Assembly (NCBI GenBank): GCA_036245805.1 | Contig: BTRK01000004.1 | Location: 37,722,907 to 37,786,906, forward strand | Reading direction: 5' to 3' | DNA from: Pristionchus mayeri | Taxonomy: Eukaryota > Nematoda > Chromadorea > Rhabditida > Neodiplogasteridae | Length of the DNA: 64,000 bases | Shown: piece by piece, positions 53,136 to 63,610 of the stretch | Numbering within the stretch: position 1 is the first letter of the stretch | Layout of the letters: each line of letters begins with the position of its first letter | Program-made: the position numbers and the translations under genes | The notes under the pieces: model-generated | The model's database searches: none | What the model was told of the DNA's origin: nothing | What the model saw: only the letters and a program-made list of their open reading frames with translations

Positions 53136-54141
53136 AAAGCGTATATATTGACAACTCACATAGATTCCATATGCTGCTTACCGATAGAAGTAGTTGATCC
53201 ACGTTGTTCGCTTTCAATAGTACCAGAAAGTTTTTACTGTAAGCCAGAAATGTAGGCATGTTTGGAAACAAGGACTCACACGGCATCCACAGGCATCCCT
53301 TGAACCGAAATGAAACATTCTTCAATAATCTTCCCTTTGATTAGCGTGGAAATCGATGGCCATATGTTCTTTCCATGTTCTTCCATGGTTACATTGAAAA
53401 ATCCAGCTCCTATGCACTCCCGAAAGTACTGTAGGCTGTACACTTCCGTATTATCGATAACTAACTTATAAACCTGAAAAAAGTAAATTCCGTTTTATCA
53501 ATAACACGAAAAGTCAAAGATTCGCACCGTATAGGATACATTACTTTCATATCTGCGTCGATGCATACGTTCTTTCAATTTCATGTGGAACTGGTGGATT
53601 ACAAGTCGTAGTTCAAATAGAGCAGCCATACGATTTGGTATGTGAAGGAGAACATCCAACATGTAGTCCTGCCAATTTAAACTTTGTACAGTCACATCGA
53701 CGACCATTATTAAATGTAAAAATCGTTGTAACATATTAGTTGATCATTTTGCAACCGAAAAAAATGTATGAAGCAAAAATGTCTGCAATTTTCCCCATTT
53801 AAATCTCTGGCCTCCCTAACATTATCGCATGAAAACCGGTGCACTCACCGAGGCGCGACTTGACAGCATAAGTTTCCCCACGAGTTGGTTCTCCTTTCCC
53901 TCGAATGCGTAATGATCCATGTGGTCTCGCAGAAGTGGGTGGGTCTAAATACAACCGCAAGTTCACAATGGAAATTAGTATTTTCACTACTGTTAGTTTG
54001 TGAATCGGGGCTCGTTTAGCAGCATTCATTATTTTTGGACTAACCTGTCTCATGTTTAGCACAGCCTCCGGCACGTAATCGATTTTTGCCCAAATGAGCT
54101 CACGTGGGAGGCCCCCCGAGACTCGGAAATGCGTTCACCAT
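53134..54141 (-). CDS. F-box protein, second of a tandem pair, with a frameshift in exon 1
   Basis: Exons: 54141-54045, 53944-53849, 53668-53528, 53473-53280, 53236-53134; about 209 residues. Exon 1 carries the F-box core LPRELIWAKIDYVPEAVLNM, parallel to LPRDIMWSIINYVPESVLSL in the neighbour. The ATG at 54141 is one base out of frame with it: the run of six C at 54112-54117 has one too many, and exon phase also requires one base fewer. This is either an assembly error at a homopolymer or a disabling mutation. The C-terminal part (FRECIGAGFFNVTMEEHGKN and VLLKANNVDQLLLS) has no domain I recognise. F-box proteins recruit substrates to SCF ubiquitin ligases through SKP1. The protein is shorter than the neighbour and may be decaying. 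Confidence 0.6.
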
Positions 54142-54511
54142 CTCTTGTCCTCAAATCAAAAAGAAAAAAAGCAAAATGAAAGAAATGAACAAAAGCAAAC
54201 GAATACGAGTAGCAATGAAGAGAAAATGATGCAAATGAAAGGATAAATTAGCCAGAATTTGGCGGGGAAAGGGAAGGATCTATGCACGATCCATTTCTCG
54301 CACTTTACCATGAGTACGCGGGGTGCACCTCTAGGTACGTTCTAGCGGGCAGAGGGTTCGGCCTTATGCGATCTAATCGACAATGAATTGAAACATGCAT
54401 TCACCAAATAAATATGGCTCAAAACACACATATTGCAGCTGCACAATACCAATACACCTGAGAGCATTGCAAATATTGTCTAGGAAAGACAGCAACTGTT
54501 TTAACACGATC

Positions 54512-56211
54512 TTACAAGCCACAATAGTTGAGGGCAATTGAAAAAAATCTCTATCGAAAAAAAGTATCGTGCAAATTAGTTCATGCAAAACTGACCCGAT
54601 TGTACCCAGGTTTTTGAGGTAAATCTTTATCCAAATCATGGGATAACAGTAAACAAAGTGAGACCAAAATATAGTTGCGTTAATATATTTCAAGCTCCTC
54701 GTGTTCCCTGCTTACATGCTTTATGCTCAGACCGTCATCCTTGATGCTCAGACTGTGCCTAACTGAAAAGTGTGTTTAATCAAATAGTAGAGTCAGATAA
54801 ACAATACCACGGTTTCATAATTCTACGAATTCTATAGACCGGTAGTTTGGCCAGAGAGTGAATAGAATGAAGATATCGTGGTTTCATATCTCGAACAATA
54901 TTAAATAGTTGGCTCAGAACTCACGTTTAATAATGTGATCGTTATCTTTGTAGTTAAGTTCCCCATTATAATGAAACACAATGCCCTCGGTGGCGAACCA
55001 TACCTTCTTGTTCAGAGCTGGCAGGCTCTGTAAAAGATAAATTAAAAACGTGGAGGGAATACCATGCATAGTTAGATCGTTATCTTACCTTTCTAAGCGC
55101 ATGTGCATTACTAAGAGTGAGAGTGCCATGATTACTACAGTGCCTGAGAAAAAGCTTGTCCATCTTTTTCGACATCATTTCGGGGATAATTAATGCCCAA
55201 TCGATATGTGCCGCATCAAACAAGCTTCTAGGATCGTTATCGATGTTGTTGGAAAGACTTTGTTGTTGGCAAATGCAGAGTGATCTAATCGAAGCTGATA
55301 ATTTGAGCAGTACTTCCGCTGCAATTGTACCATTTGTTGATTTTTTGTTTGTTTGTTGTTTGTTGCCGATTTTTTTGCTCTATTCAAAATAAAATAAACC
55401 TGGATCCGTGGTCAGATTTCTTCCTGGAACAATGGTAAGTTCTAGTACTGAGTGATCTTGGATAGTTTCGAGAATGTGATCACTGAAGTTTGTAAAAATG
55501 CACAAGTAAATTCACACAAATAACACGCAGACTCACACTACTCTATCGGTCAGAGGGTCAGCAACTGCTTTGAATTGATCGAATGCTATTCCTTTGAGAA
55601 GTTTGTTCGTATCTCGATCTTCAAACACATCCGAATGGTAGAAGATAATAGCTTTTTTCAATCTTCTCCCCATGCAATGACCTAAGTACTCCGGTATCTG
55701 ATTATCATTTCGTAGAAGATGACCTCCGAACGAATACTTCTAAATAAATAACTATAGTTCGATGAAACTTTCCATGAATCCACGATTTCATTGAACAGTC
55801 ATGAAAACCTTCCATAAAGAACTCACAAATCCGCTGATATTTCTATAAACGAGCCCGTTATTCACTAGTTTCAGCGAAGAATCGTTAAATATACGTCGAG
55901 TGAACAACTTATTATTGCAGAAAGGAACATGGATATCAATATGATCTTCGTAGATTGTTATTTTTTCAACTAGATCATACACCGGTTTAAGCATTGAATG
56001 CTCATCAGAGCACGATTTGAGCGTTCGGCAGGTCTGAAATGTAAGTTTTTAAAAATATTTTTGTAAAATACCTCACCAATCTGAGACTGAGAACAGACTC
56101 CGGAACGTAATTGATGATGCTCCACATAATATCACGAGGTAATTTCTCGATGGGAGACATACGAGTCAACTCTTCATTTGGCAGAGTCAAATCACCAAGC
56201 ATGATATCCAT
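54512..56211 (-). CDS. F-box protein
   Basis: Exons in consistent phase: 56211-56077, 56033-55827, 55739-55537, 55482-55400, 55318-55089, 55027-54925, 54762-54716, 54550-54512; about 348 residues. The F-box lies near residues 20-55 (PIEKLPRDIMWSIINYVPES then VLSLRL|TCRTLKSCSDEH), split by an intron at the same place as in the neighbouring gene. The remainder (for example LKKAIIFYHSDVFEDRD and LKLSASIRSLCICQQQSLSN) is typical of the divergent substrate-binding part of nematode F-box proteins, without LRR or WD repeats that I can see. Likely an SCF adaptor with unknown target. The last exon is only 12 codons and is the weakest part. It lies 371 bp from the second F-box gene, same strand; an obvious tandem duplication. 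Confidence 0.75.
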
Positions 56212-56660
56212 TGCGAAGAGACGTGGTGCGATGTCAGAAATGAATGTGGGAAAATTAATGTCCTCTGATTATTTGATGAATGATTTTCAAGGATGCGAAT
56301 ACTGAGTAGGGGTGTAGGGAGAGAAGGTGGAAAAAGAAATTAAGTAATGGGACTGAGAAAGAACAGGAAAATAAAATATTAGCGAAAGATGACGCTTTGT
56401 ATTTCGAATTTATAATTTTCCCTCCTGAGTCCCCCCATCGTAATACGGTGGACACCACACACTCTGGGCACATTACAAGCCTATAGTACGGTGTTCGATT
56501 TTGATTGAATGAAGAATTTTCTTCGATTGTTTAACAAGCGTATTTTTATCGCCCTGTAATGCACTTGTTCAGGACCTGGGTAGCCTTTGATGGGGCCCAG
56601 GTCCAAAACTTGCAGCCGAGGATTAGGACATGGATACTGAAATAGAGCCGAATTTTTCAA
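56212..56660. other. Intergenic stretch between the F-box pair and the UGT gene
   Basis: This contains the promoter of the minus-strand F-box gene. I see no exon; a GGACCTGG/CCCAGGTCC inverted match lies at about 56572-56612. No clear TATA box. Confidence 0.4.
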
Positions 56661-56666
56661 TTTATT
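56661..56666 (-). terminator. Polyadenylation signal of the UGT gene
   Basis: AATAAA on the minus strand about 46 bp beyond the stop codon of the UGT gene. Confidence 0.65.
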
Positions 56667-56711
56667 GATCATATTTCAGACGAAAATCAGATCATTCAAT
56701 TGCGAAGACAT

Positions 56712-59700
56712 CTATTCAACTTTGCTCTTGCCTCTCTTGTGCACAAAAACTTTCCTTATCACAAATATTGCCATCTTAGTAAGGAAGTAAGTGAAAACAA
56801 TCAGGAGGACAGTAAATAATGCAGCCACGTCCCATCCAATCTGCACGAAGAAGTGATGATTCGCTCCTGCTAGACGGTAGTGAGGCGCGAGATTCTGGAA
56901 ATTAAAAAAAATGAAAGGATGAGAACTATTTCGTATAGTTCTCATCCGATCTAGTTCAATTAAAGAGTCTTGAGCGTATAGCAGTATAATCAAGAATCAA
57001 ACAAGCCTTGAATTTGGCAGCGAATTCGATGCCCTCGAGGAATGCTCGCTGTGGAGTATCGGGAAGCGCCGAAATCATAGCAGCGAGCTCCTGAGCGCGC
57101 TGGCGATATCTAAAAAAGTTGTTCCTTTGAGTTATTTATCTTTGCTTATTCTTAAGTTTACGGTTATAGCTAGGCCCCGCAAACCCCGCCCACTTGACTC
57201 CGACGCGATTCCACCAGAAAGTGTTATCGGGAGAGCACAAGCGTCATTCTCAACCAAATCGTTCGTTCAAAAAAGATTCTGAAAGCTCTCCCCGAATCCA
57301 GTGGTTGGTGGACGAACTGTGTCTGACTCCTCTGAGTAGGTCAGGAGACACGTTTTGTAGTGCGTAATAGTCATGTTCACTATAAAACATGTATTCTGAA
57401 CTACTCAGAGGAGTCAGACACAGTTCGTCGACCAACCACTGGAATCCTCTCGGGGAGAGCTTTCAGACTCTTTTTTGAACGAACGATTTGGTTGAGAATG
57501 ACGCTTGTGCTCTCTCTTCGCGCAACATTTCATAAAGGAGAGAACGCGAGCGAACGAGTGCAGGGGGGCGAAGTCTGGGAGGGCTCTTTCTTCATATCTC
57601 TCACCCGGCGCGTGCAGAGAGCGAATGAAAATACGAAAGGGCGCGCCTGCACTGCATTTTTGTGTCTCCTCCATGGGGTAAGGCACAACCCGGAAAGGGC
57701 GAAGCTCTACCCAAATTTTTGGCGTTTTGACTGGGATGGAGTGGAATTGGCTCCGCCCCTCACTCCCTTGTCTCTCTTTTCTGGCGTTCTACGTTGTCGG
57801 TTTTTCGCGCACTTTATGCGCTCTAGTACAATTCTGGGATAAGGTATCGACAAACAGCCAAAAGTATGATCTTATTTGGATCCCAATGGGCAAGTTGAGC
57901 ATAGTTAGGGTGACATAGCTTCATTTCGGAAATACCCCTTGTGGTCCCTAGTTATAGCGATAATAACATAGATGGAATCTCACCTCTCATCGAGGAGCAC
58001 TTTCTCAAGTGCTCTCCCCAAGGTTTCCTCAGTGATGTCCGATTTTCGAACAATTTCTGCAGTTCCCATCTCGGCAGCTCTTTGCGCGTTGTGCTGACAT
58101 TGATAGCATACAATTTGTTTAATTATAATTTTAACGTGAAATTTAGCCTTTACACTACTCAACATAAACATGCAAAGTTATTCCAGCTTATTTAAGCTTA
58201 CACGTGGACGCATCCTCAGTTGCCCTAGTTGCAACAAGGTCAGTATCGCTAGTAACACCCTGCGATAAAGACACTTCGCCTTAGTGTCTCAGTCTCCAAC
58301 AACGCAACAGCGGAGGCACTGCATACATTACACATCTTACATGTGAATATTTCGCATCTCATGCTTACAAATTGATCAGCGAAGAAGGGAATGGCGACAA
58401 TTGGAACTCCAGCGAACGAAGATTCGGTAAACGAGTTCTGACCAAGGTGCGAGATAAAGGCAACTACTCGATGGTCATCTGAAATAAACAAACTTTGAAC
58501 TCTCGAAGAACACTTTTTCTAAGAAATTGTACCATTAAAGTTCTAGCAAATTTATGTTGAAACTAACGAAGAAGATCCGTTTGCGGGAGCCACTCGCGAT
58601 TAATCACATTGGAAGCATTGGTTGGCGTTTTGCCGTCGAATTTCCATAGGAAAGTGAACTCGGGAAATCGCTGAGATCAAAGATTATGAGGATTCGATCT
58701 ATGTTATAACCTTGAATGTGTTCACAATAACTCGCTGAAGGTCCTTCGAAAACTTCTGAGGTAAAATGTTAGTGCCGAAAGAGAAAATCACTGTTCCGTT
58801 CTTGGAAAGGTTGAGCAAGTCATCAAGATCCTGAATAAAATTTGTTTAAATGAATTTCGGAGAGGGTAGTGCAGACCTTAGTAAGCTTCTTCGGTTTTGG
58901 CACTCCAACTCCTCCAATGTATTTCACTCTACCCGACACCGGTTTCGGTTCTTCCAATAACTGGTGCGAGTTGGTGAAGTCCAGTGATGTGTTCCTTGCA
59001 ATGTCTGCAGCATCCGGGAAACCTTCTCCATAGTGAGCCCGGAATTTGGCGTTCTGCAAAAAATGTCCCTTTGTAGTAGACGCTGTTCCGTTGGTCTACC
59101 ATAGGTTGCAAAATAAAGTATAGAACATTATATTTACAGCATGAAAAAAATCAAAATGTGTGAACAAGATAGTTCACATGTCTGAAATATATAAAAAAGA
59201 GTGACCATGGCATTGAGATGGGTATAGGATAAGAGTCGTTGACTGAAGATCCGAAGCGTCTCGTATACTCTAGCAGCAAATGTCGTTCTATCCCCGTAAC
59301 TCGTTGCTTCGATGGGGACTGAAATTCGACTTCTGTCTAACCATTTTCTTCTATTACCTAACTGTTCTCGTATAGAGGCAGTTCCGGTTGTCCACCATAG
59401 TAGGATTGGATGTAAAAAACATGGGTGGGTACGTAACTGACTACAGGTGATATCTGAAATTCACGTCTCAGACTTTAAAATTGTTGGCATTATGCCTATA
59501 GCATATTTAAAAAAAAGAAATGTGAAAGAATCACGAGAATTTATGAATAAAATGTTTCACTATATTTCATTCTTCATCAGATAGCTGGACAAACTCTCCG
59601 GCAAAAGGTCGGATGAGAACTATCAGAAGCGGTATGGCATCATAGTTCTTCTTGTGTAAAGGCACTGGCCTTGTACCCCATAGTCAATTAGCATACGTGC

Positions 59701-61613
59701 AGACTAGACTATCCCCCGTTGTCTCTAGTTGCACTCTCGCCCTCCTCTCCCCCCTGTCCATTAGCATGTCCCATTTACATGCGACCTCGTGTCTATTTAA
59801 GGATGAGTCCTCCCCATTCTATCGTCTCTGTGACTAGCGCGATGTGACCTCTTCTCTTGTTCCCCTTTCTGTAAATAAAGTCTATTCCCTCTATGCTCCT
59901 GGAGTTCGGGGACAGGCCAACTACACAATAGTTCTCATCCGACCTAGTGCCCTCATCTCCAGATAGCTGGGCAAAGGCACCTTGTGATGGTGGGCAATGC
60001 CAAACAGGCACAAGTCGTAGCCATTTATCAGTGCGATGTCGTATTTGTTAGTGGAAAGGAGTTTAGAGACTTCCGCAGAGTTGAGCAACACTTAATTCAT
60101 TCACTATTTTAAAATATTTCACTTATTATGCTTACAATTGCACAACTTCTCCGAAACACTTGTAAACTGGCGGAAAGTGTTCAACTTCAATAGGCTCCAA
60201 TCGGATGCTTCTTCGAATGGGTCACTGAGATGAGCAGCGACTAAGAAAAGTAATTATTTAAAAAGTAATTAGTAAAAATAATTAATTACAAATTTAAAAG
60301 ACTTGTATCTCGGAGTAGTCAGTGGCTGGATGGTAATTTCACTGCACTAGGTCGGACGATCACCGTCGGATGGTAACCAAAAATTTCATCTGTTTGCGTT
60401 ACGATATTTTCACACAAGGCTTATTGACAGTGTGGGGGCATACAGTGAAAATCGGTCAAAGGTGTACTTTTTTGCTATCATCCTACGGTGGTCGCTACGT
60501 ATTGCGAATTCGCAATCTCCCCCTCGCATATTGCGAAATCAGAGGAGGGGAAGGCGAAGCGAATTCGCAATCCGACTTCGAACTGCCAACCCTAGTGGTC
60601 ACCCGGCCTAGTACCAAGTTCATCGTACCTGCCGACCAAGGATCATCAGGGAAGTGCACCGACACGAGTTTCCTGATGCCATAGTCTCCTTTGAGCTCCA
60701 CCTGTGAGTTCAGCATGCCCATAACTGCATCCTGCAAGTTCAATCTTGACCTCAAGCATATAACATACTCAGATGTCTGAAATGAATACCTTTCCCCTTA
60801 TCAATGCATGTTTGTGTTATGTGTGAATGTCTTTTTTGAGCCGTTGAGTAAACTACCTCTTCTTAAAGAAGGGGTAACACGGATGGATGCTAGGGAGTCC
60901 CACCACGAAGATATTGCGCTCGCACTGGGAAACTGTAGTTATTTCACCACGAAAAGGAGGCAAAAATTATGTAGAGCAAGTGAAACATGAAGAAACTAGC
61001 CACAACCCTGCGCTGTCAATAAACTTTGCGCGTATGTAAATAGCCTGAGAGCCGTCTGTGGGACTTCGGGTAAAGTGATTCATGATCGGACTGCCCTCTT
61101 CTAATACTCACAACAGTGGTTCATTCAACTAATTTTTCGTGTTACCCCTTCTTTAAAGAATAGATCACAAATTTAACATTTTTTTGGAATTTCTCGAAAT
61201 GAGCGAATGTGTACCTAATTCTATGATTTTTTCTCACTGTAGGCTACACTCTACCAAACAGTCAATTTATCTTATCAGGTTATAAACGCTCAGAATGTGA
61301 TGTGATCGGACTACAGTGAACCAAATGATGTACTTTCTCACTCGATCTATTGTCAAATTGATAAACTGGACCAGAATGTTCTGATATACCTCATCACAAT
61401 CTCTCTTAATCACATACAAAAACCAAAGCCAAAAATGTGACTATGTTTCGTAAACTAATGACAACTCACTACTGTGTGCCCATTCGCAGTCAGCAATTGT
61501 ATGAGATTCTCAGCAAATTGCAGATGGCTCTTGCCGGCGACGTTCACGTATATCAGAATGCTGAGGGAGGAGACGAAGGAGAGAAGAAGGGAGGAGAGGA
61601 GAAGTAAGCGCAT
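56712..61613 (-). CDS. ugt: UDP-glucuronosyltransferase
   Basis: Thirteen exons, all phases consistent: 61613-61470, 60731-60629, 60240-60136, 60090-59981, 59453-59363, 59318-59206, 59053-58877, 58830-58711, 58670-58568, 58478-58369, 58093-57984, 57109-57007, 56894-56712; 523 residues, the normal size. It starts with a signal peptide ([17 protein letters not shown]), then [11 protein letters not shown] with the probable catalytic His. The sugar-donor region is [19 protein letters not shown] and the signature [38 protein letters not shown]-terminal transmembrane helix ([20 protein letters not shown]) and a short basic tail place it in the ER membrane, active site lumenal. Expected role: conjugating small lipophilic compounds with UDP-sugars. 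Intron 12 starts AAG|GCTTGT, a GC-AG intron. Introns 2, 4 and 12 carry MITE copies. A second UGT starts 2 kb away on the other strand. Confidence 0.92.
56918..56947. repeat. GGATGAGAACTAT hairpin
   Basis: GGATGAGAACTAT, loop TTCGT, ATAGTTCTCATCC: a perfect small hairpin made of the inner words of the CACTAGGTCGGATGAGAAC family, followed by GATCTAGT. It looks like a solo or deleted copy. It lies in UGT intron 12. Confidence 0.75.
57165..57960. mobile_element. Fold-back repeat family, copy 2
   Basis: An inverted repeat of about 350 bp (GCGTCATTCTCAACCAAATC, CCAACCACTGG, GACTCCTCTGAGTAGGTCAG with inverses) is followed by the same GC- and CT-rich tail as copy 1 (TCTCACCCGGCG, GGCTCCGCCCCTC, CCTTGTGGTCCCTA). 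It fills most of UGT intron 11. Confidence 0.82.
59594..59959. mobile_element. CACTAGG-type MITE interrupted by an LTR-like insertion
   Basis: The MITE halves are GGTCGGATGAGAAC with GGCATCATAGTTCT (59607-59653) and TAGTTCTCATCCGACCTAGTG (59929-59949). Between them is about 275 bp with inverted ends TTGTGTA/TACACAA, a TATTTAAGG box, and AATAAAG near its end, the layout of a solo LTR. TAGTTCT is repeated at both junctions. The whole MITE is flanked by direct repeats CAGATAGCTGGRCAAA (59578-59593, 59960-59975). It lies in UGT intron 4, within 30 bp of the donor. Confidence 0.6.
60344..60613. mobile_element. CACTAGGTCGG-type element in UGT intron 2
   Basis: Ends GCACTAGGTCGG and CCGGCCTAGTAC are inverted; the middle contains an inverted pair CGAATTCGCAATC/GATTGCGAATTCG-like around a GCATATTGCG centre. 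The right end lies 15 bp from the GT donor of UGT exon 2. Confidence 0.6.
60856..61162. mobile_element. MITE-like element with TTAAAGAAGGGGTAACACG ends
   Basis: CTTAAAGAAGGGGTAACACG at the left and CGTGTTACCCCTTCTTTAAA at the right are inverted copies. The interior is non-coding. It is in intron 1 of the minus-strand UGT gene. Confidence 0.7.
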
Positions 61614-63610
61614 TCTGAATTTTGGATATGAGACAGTAAAATGTAGTATAATATTTCTCACAAAGTAACAGTCGTTTAGTGTAACATCTTTACAAAAGAC
61701 GATTATGAGGCAAGAAAAAAAGTAGAGTAGAAAGGAGAATAGGAAAATTCAGATTCAAATTTATTACACTTTGCCCTCGTCAAAATTGATCGAATCTAAA
61801 TAAAACCGAAGTCGCAAAGAAGGTATGCGAAAAATAGGACAAATGTGCTGGCAAAACCGTGACGTAAGACTGAATAATAGGCATACCTCCCTAAAGCATA
61901 AATAATCGCACCTGGTGCTTAGCACGAAGAAAGAAATATTTATAAATAATTATATCAAAATTCTGGCAACGCAATTTGATTCAAAGTACTTATCACAGAA
62001 AAGGTTGCCGGATCCAACAATACAATTTTACACATTCGCCGATCCCCCGAAAATGGTCTATTCTCTCGCGATTCCTCTCATAAATATGGGTGGGGTGGAT
62101 CACAGTTCCATTCTGAGAGAGCTAGCGAGTGTGCATTCAGCGCTGTGCAGCGAAACAGCTCACGAGACAAAACAAGATAAGATCAAACGATGAAATTCCG
62201 CTTATCCAGACTTCTACTCTAAGCTACAGCTTACGATAAGTGCTTATGCCGGCGGATGGGAAAGCAGCAATGGTACAATGAGAGAAGTATCTTAGTGCTG
62301 TCTTCCAGTAGCTTCTCAATGTGCCCAGTGAACATACTGAGAAAATTCCGGAAGTAAAGATTTTTGGTTCTCATCCGGTATGTTACCACTCGACAGCTAT
62401 CACCTAGTATCATAGCAAAAACAACTGCGGGCAGAGGGTACTGCCACCTGGTGTGCGAGGATTGCAAGGATTAAAGGCCGGCACTCTTATCATCTTGGCG
62501 AAACATCACTGATCACTCTATTCCCGTCTAGGGACAGTTTCAAAGCAATCACTCTCTTCATTTTGCCCGCTCTGTCACCGGTCAGAATGGAGAAATAACG
62601 CGCATAATGAAGACGTTTCATGAAAAGACACCCATACTATAATCTGTCCATTTTCATGACAAATTTAAGTGTATCGAGCAGATAAGAGGTCATGAGAAGG
62701 CCAGAAAAACGACGCACGAGGTCGAAGGTCGAAAAAATCATCAATATTTCAAATGATCAAATTTTGTGCTGAAGCTCACAATTTTTAATTTTGCTCTAAT
62801 ATTGCTTCGTGAATCATTTCGCTTTGTCAATTGCTATTTTGTTAGAAAATTACATGTGTTCAATTGATCTCTTGTCTTATTCGAATAGTGGATAGATACG
62901 AGTCCGCGAAATGACTCTCGTTGGGCAATTGATAAGATTCGGCCTATGATCTGTCCACTCAACCAATCTTATCAGTTCACTGAGACGTGCCTGTAGAATC
63001 ATACCTGCTCTTTGCCCTTTTTTGTCTTAGCTTTTTTAGAACCAGAAATACATAGGGGTTCATGTAATTTTTCACTTTCTAGATGGATGGCCCACCCGCA
63101 ATCCTCCCCTATCATTTCTCATCTCCTCAATATAGCAAAGGGGTTTTCCGACCGAAAAGACATGCCTGGAAATGAATGGTGTAGATGAGAATAGGGGGTA
63201 TCTATTCAACTCTTCACACAACCAATCTTATCAGTTCATCGATACATACAATCGGCCTATGCCCCTTTTCTCGTAATATGTTCGGAGTTGCACGTGCTCA
63301 GTGAATATTGTGCTGGTATTTAGAAGTGTTTAGGCATGGTCGATCTTATCAGCGACCAATCTTACTATAAAACTTGCGCAATTGCGCGATTCTCTCGATT
63401 TTTGTGCAGTGCTGACACCGGCTCATGCAACTTCAACTCTAATTCAGGAAGCACTTACCCCTCATCCTCTCCCTCCTTCTCCCTTCCATTTTTTCTCCTT
63501 CCTAATCCCCATTGTCTCATTCCTCAAAACTCTGACTTTTCGTAGTAGCATAACATTGCGTGGGGCTAAATTTAAGTTAACGCTGCACATATTGAGCGAT
63601 TTGTTTCAGA
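61614..63610. promoter_or_regulatory. Shared intergenic region of two divergent UGT genes with GATA-type sites
   Basis: CTTATCAG (reverse CTGATAAG) occurs at 62968-62975, 63227-63234 and 63345-63352, the first two within an ACCAATCTTATCAGTTCA string; TGATAAG occurs at 62930-62936, and one more CTTATCAG sits in intron 1 of the minus-strand UGT (61271-61278). CTGATAAG is the known binding consensus of the nematode intestinal GATA factor ELT-2, and UGTs are commonly intestinal. No exon was recognised in the region. Function is inferred from sequence only. Confidence 0.55.

Noticed and set aside
59578..59975. CAGATAGCTGG direct repeats as a duplicated UGT exon 4 end
   Set aside because: Splice-phase arithmetic shows exon 4 ends earlier, at 59981 (HHHK|GTGCCT), so both repeats are intronic and flank the MITE.
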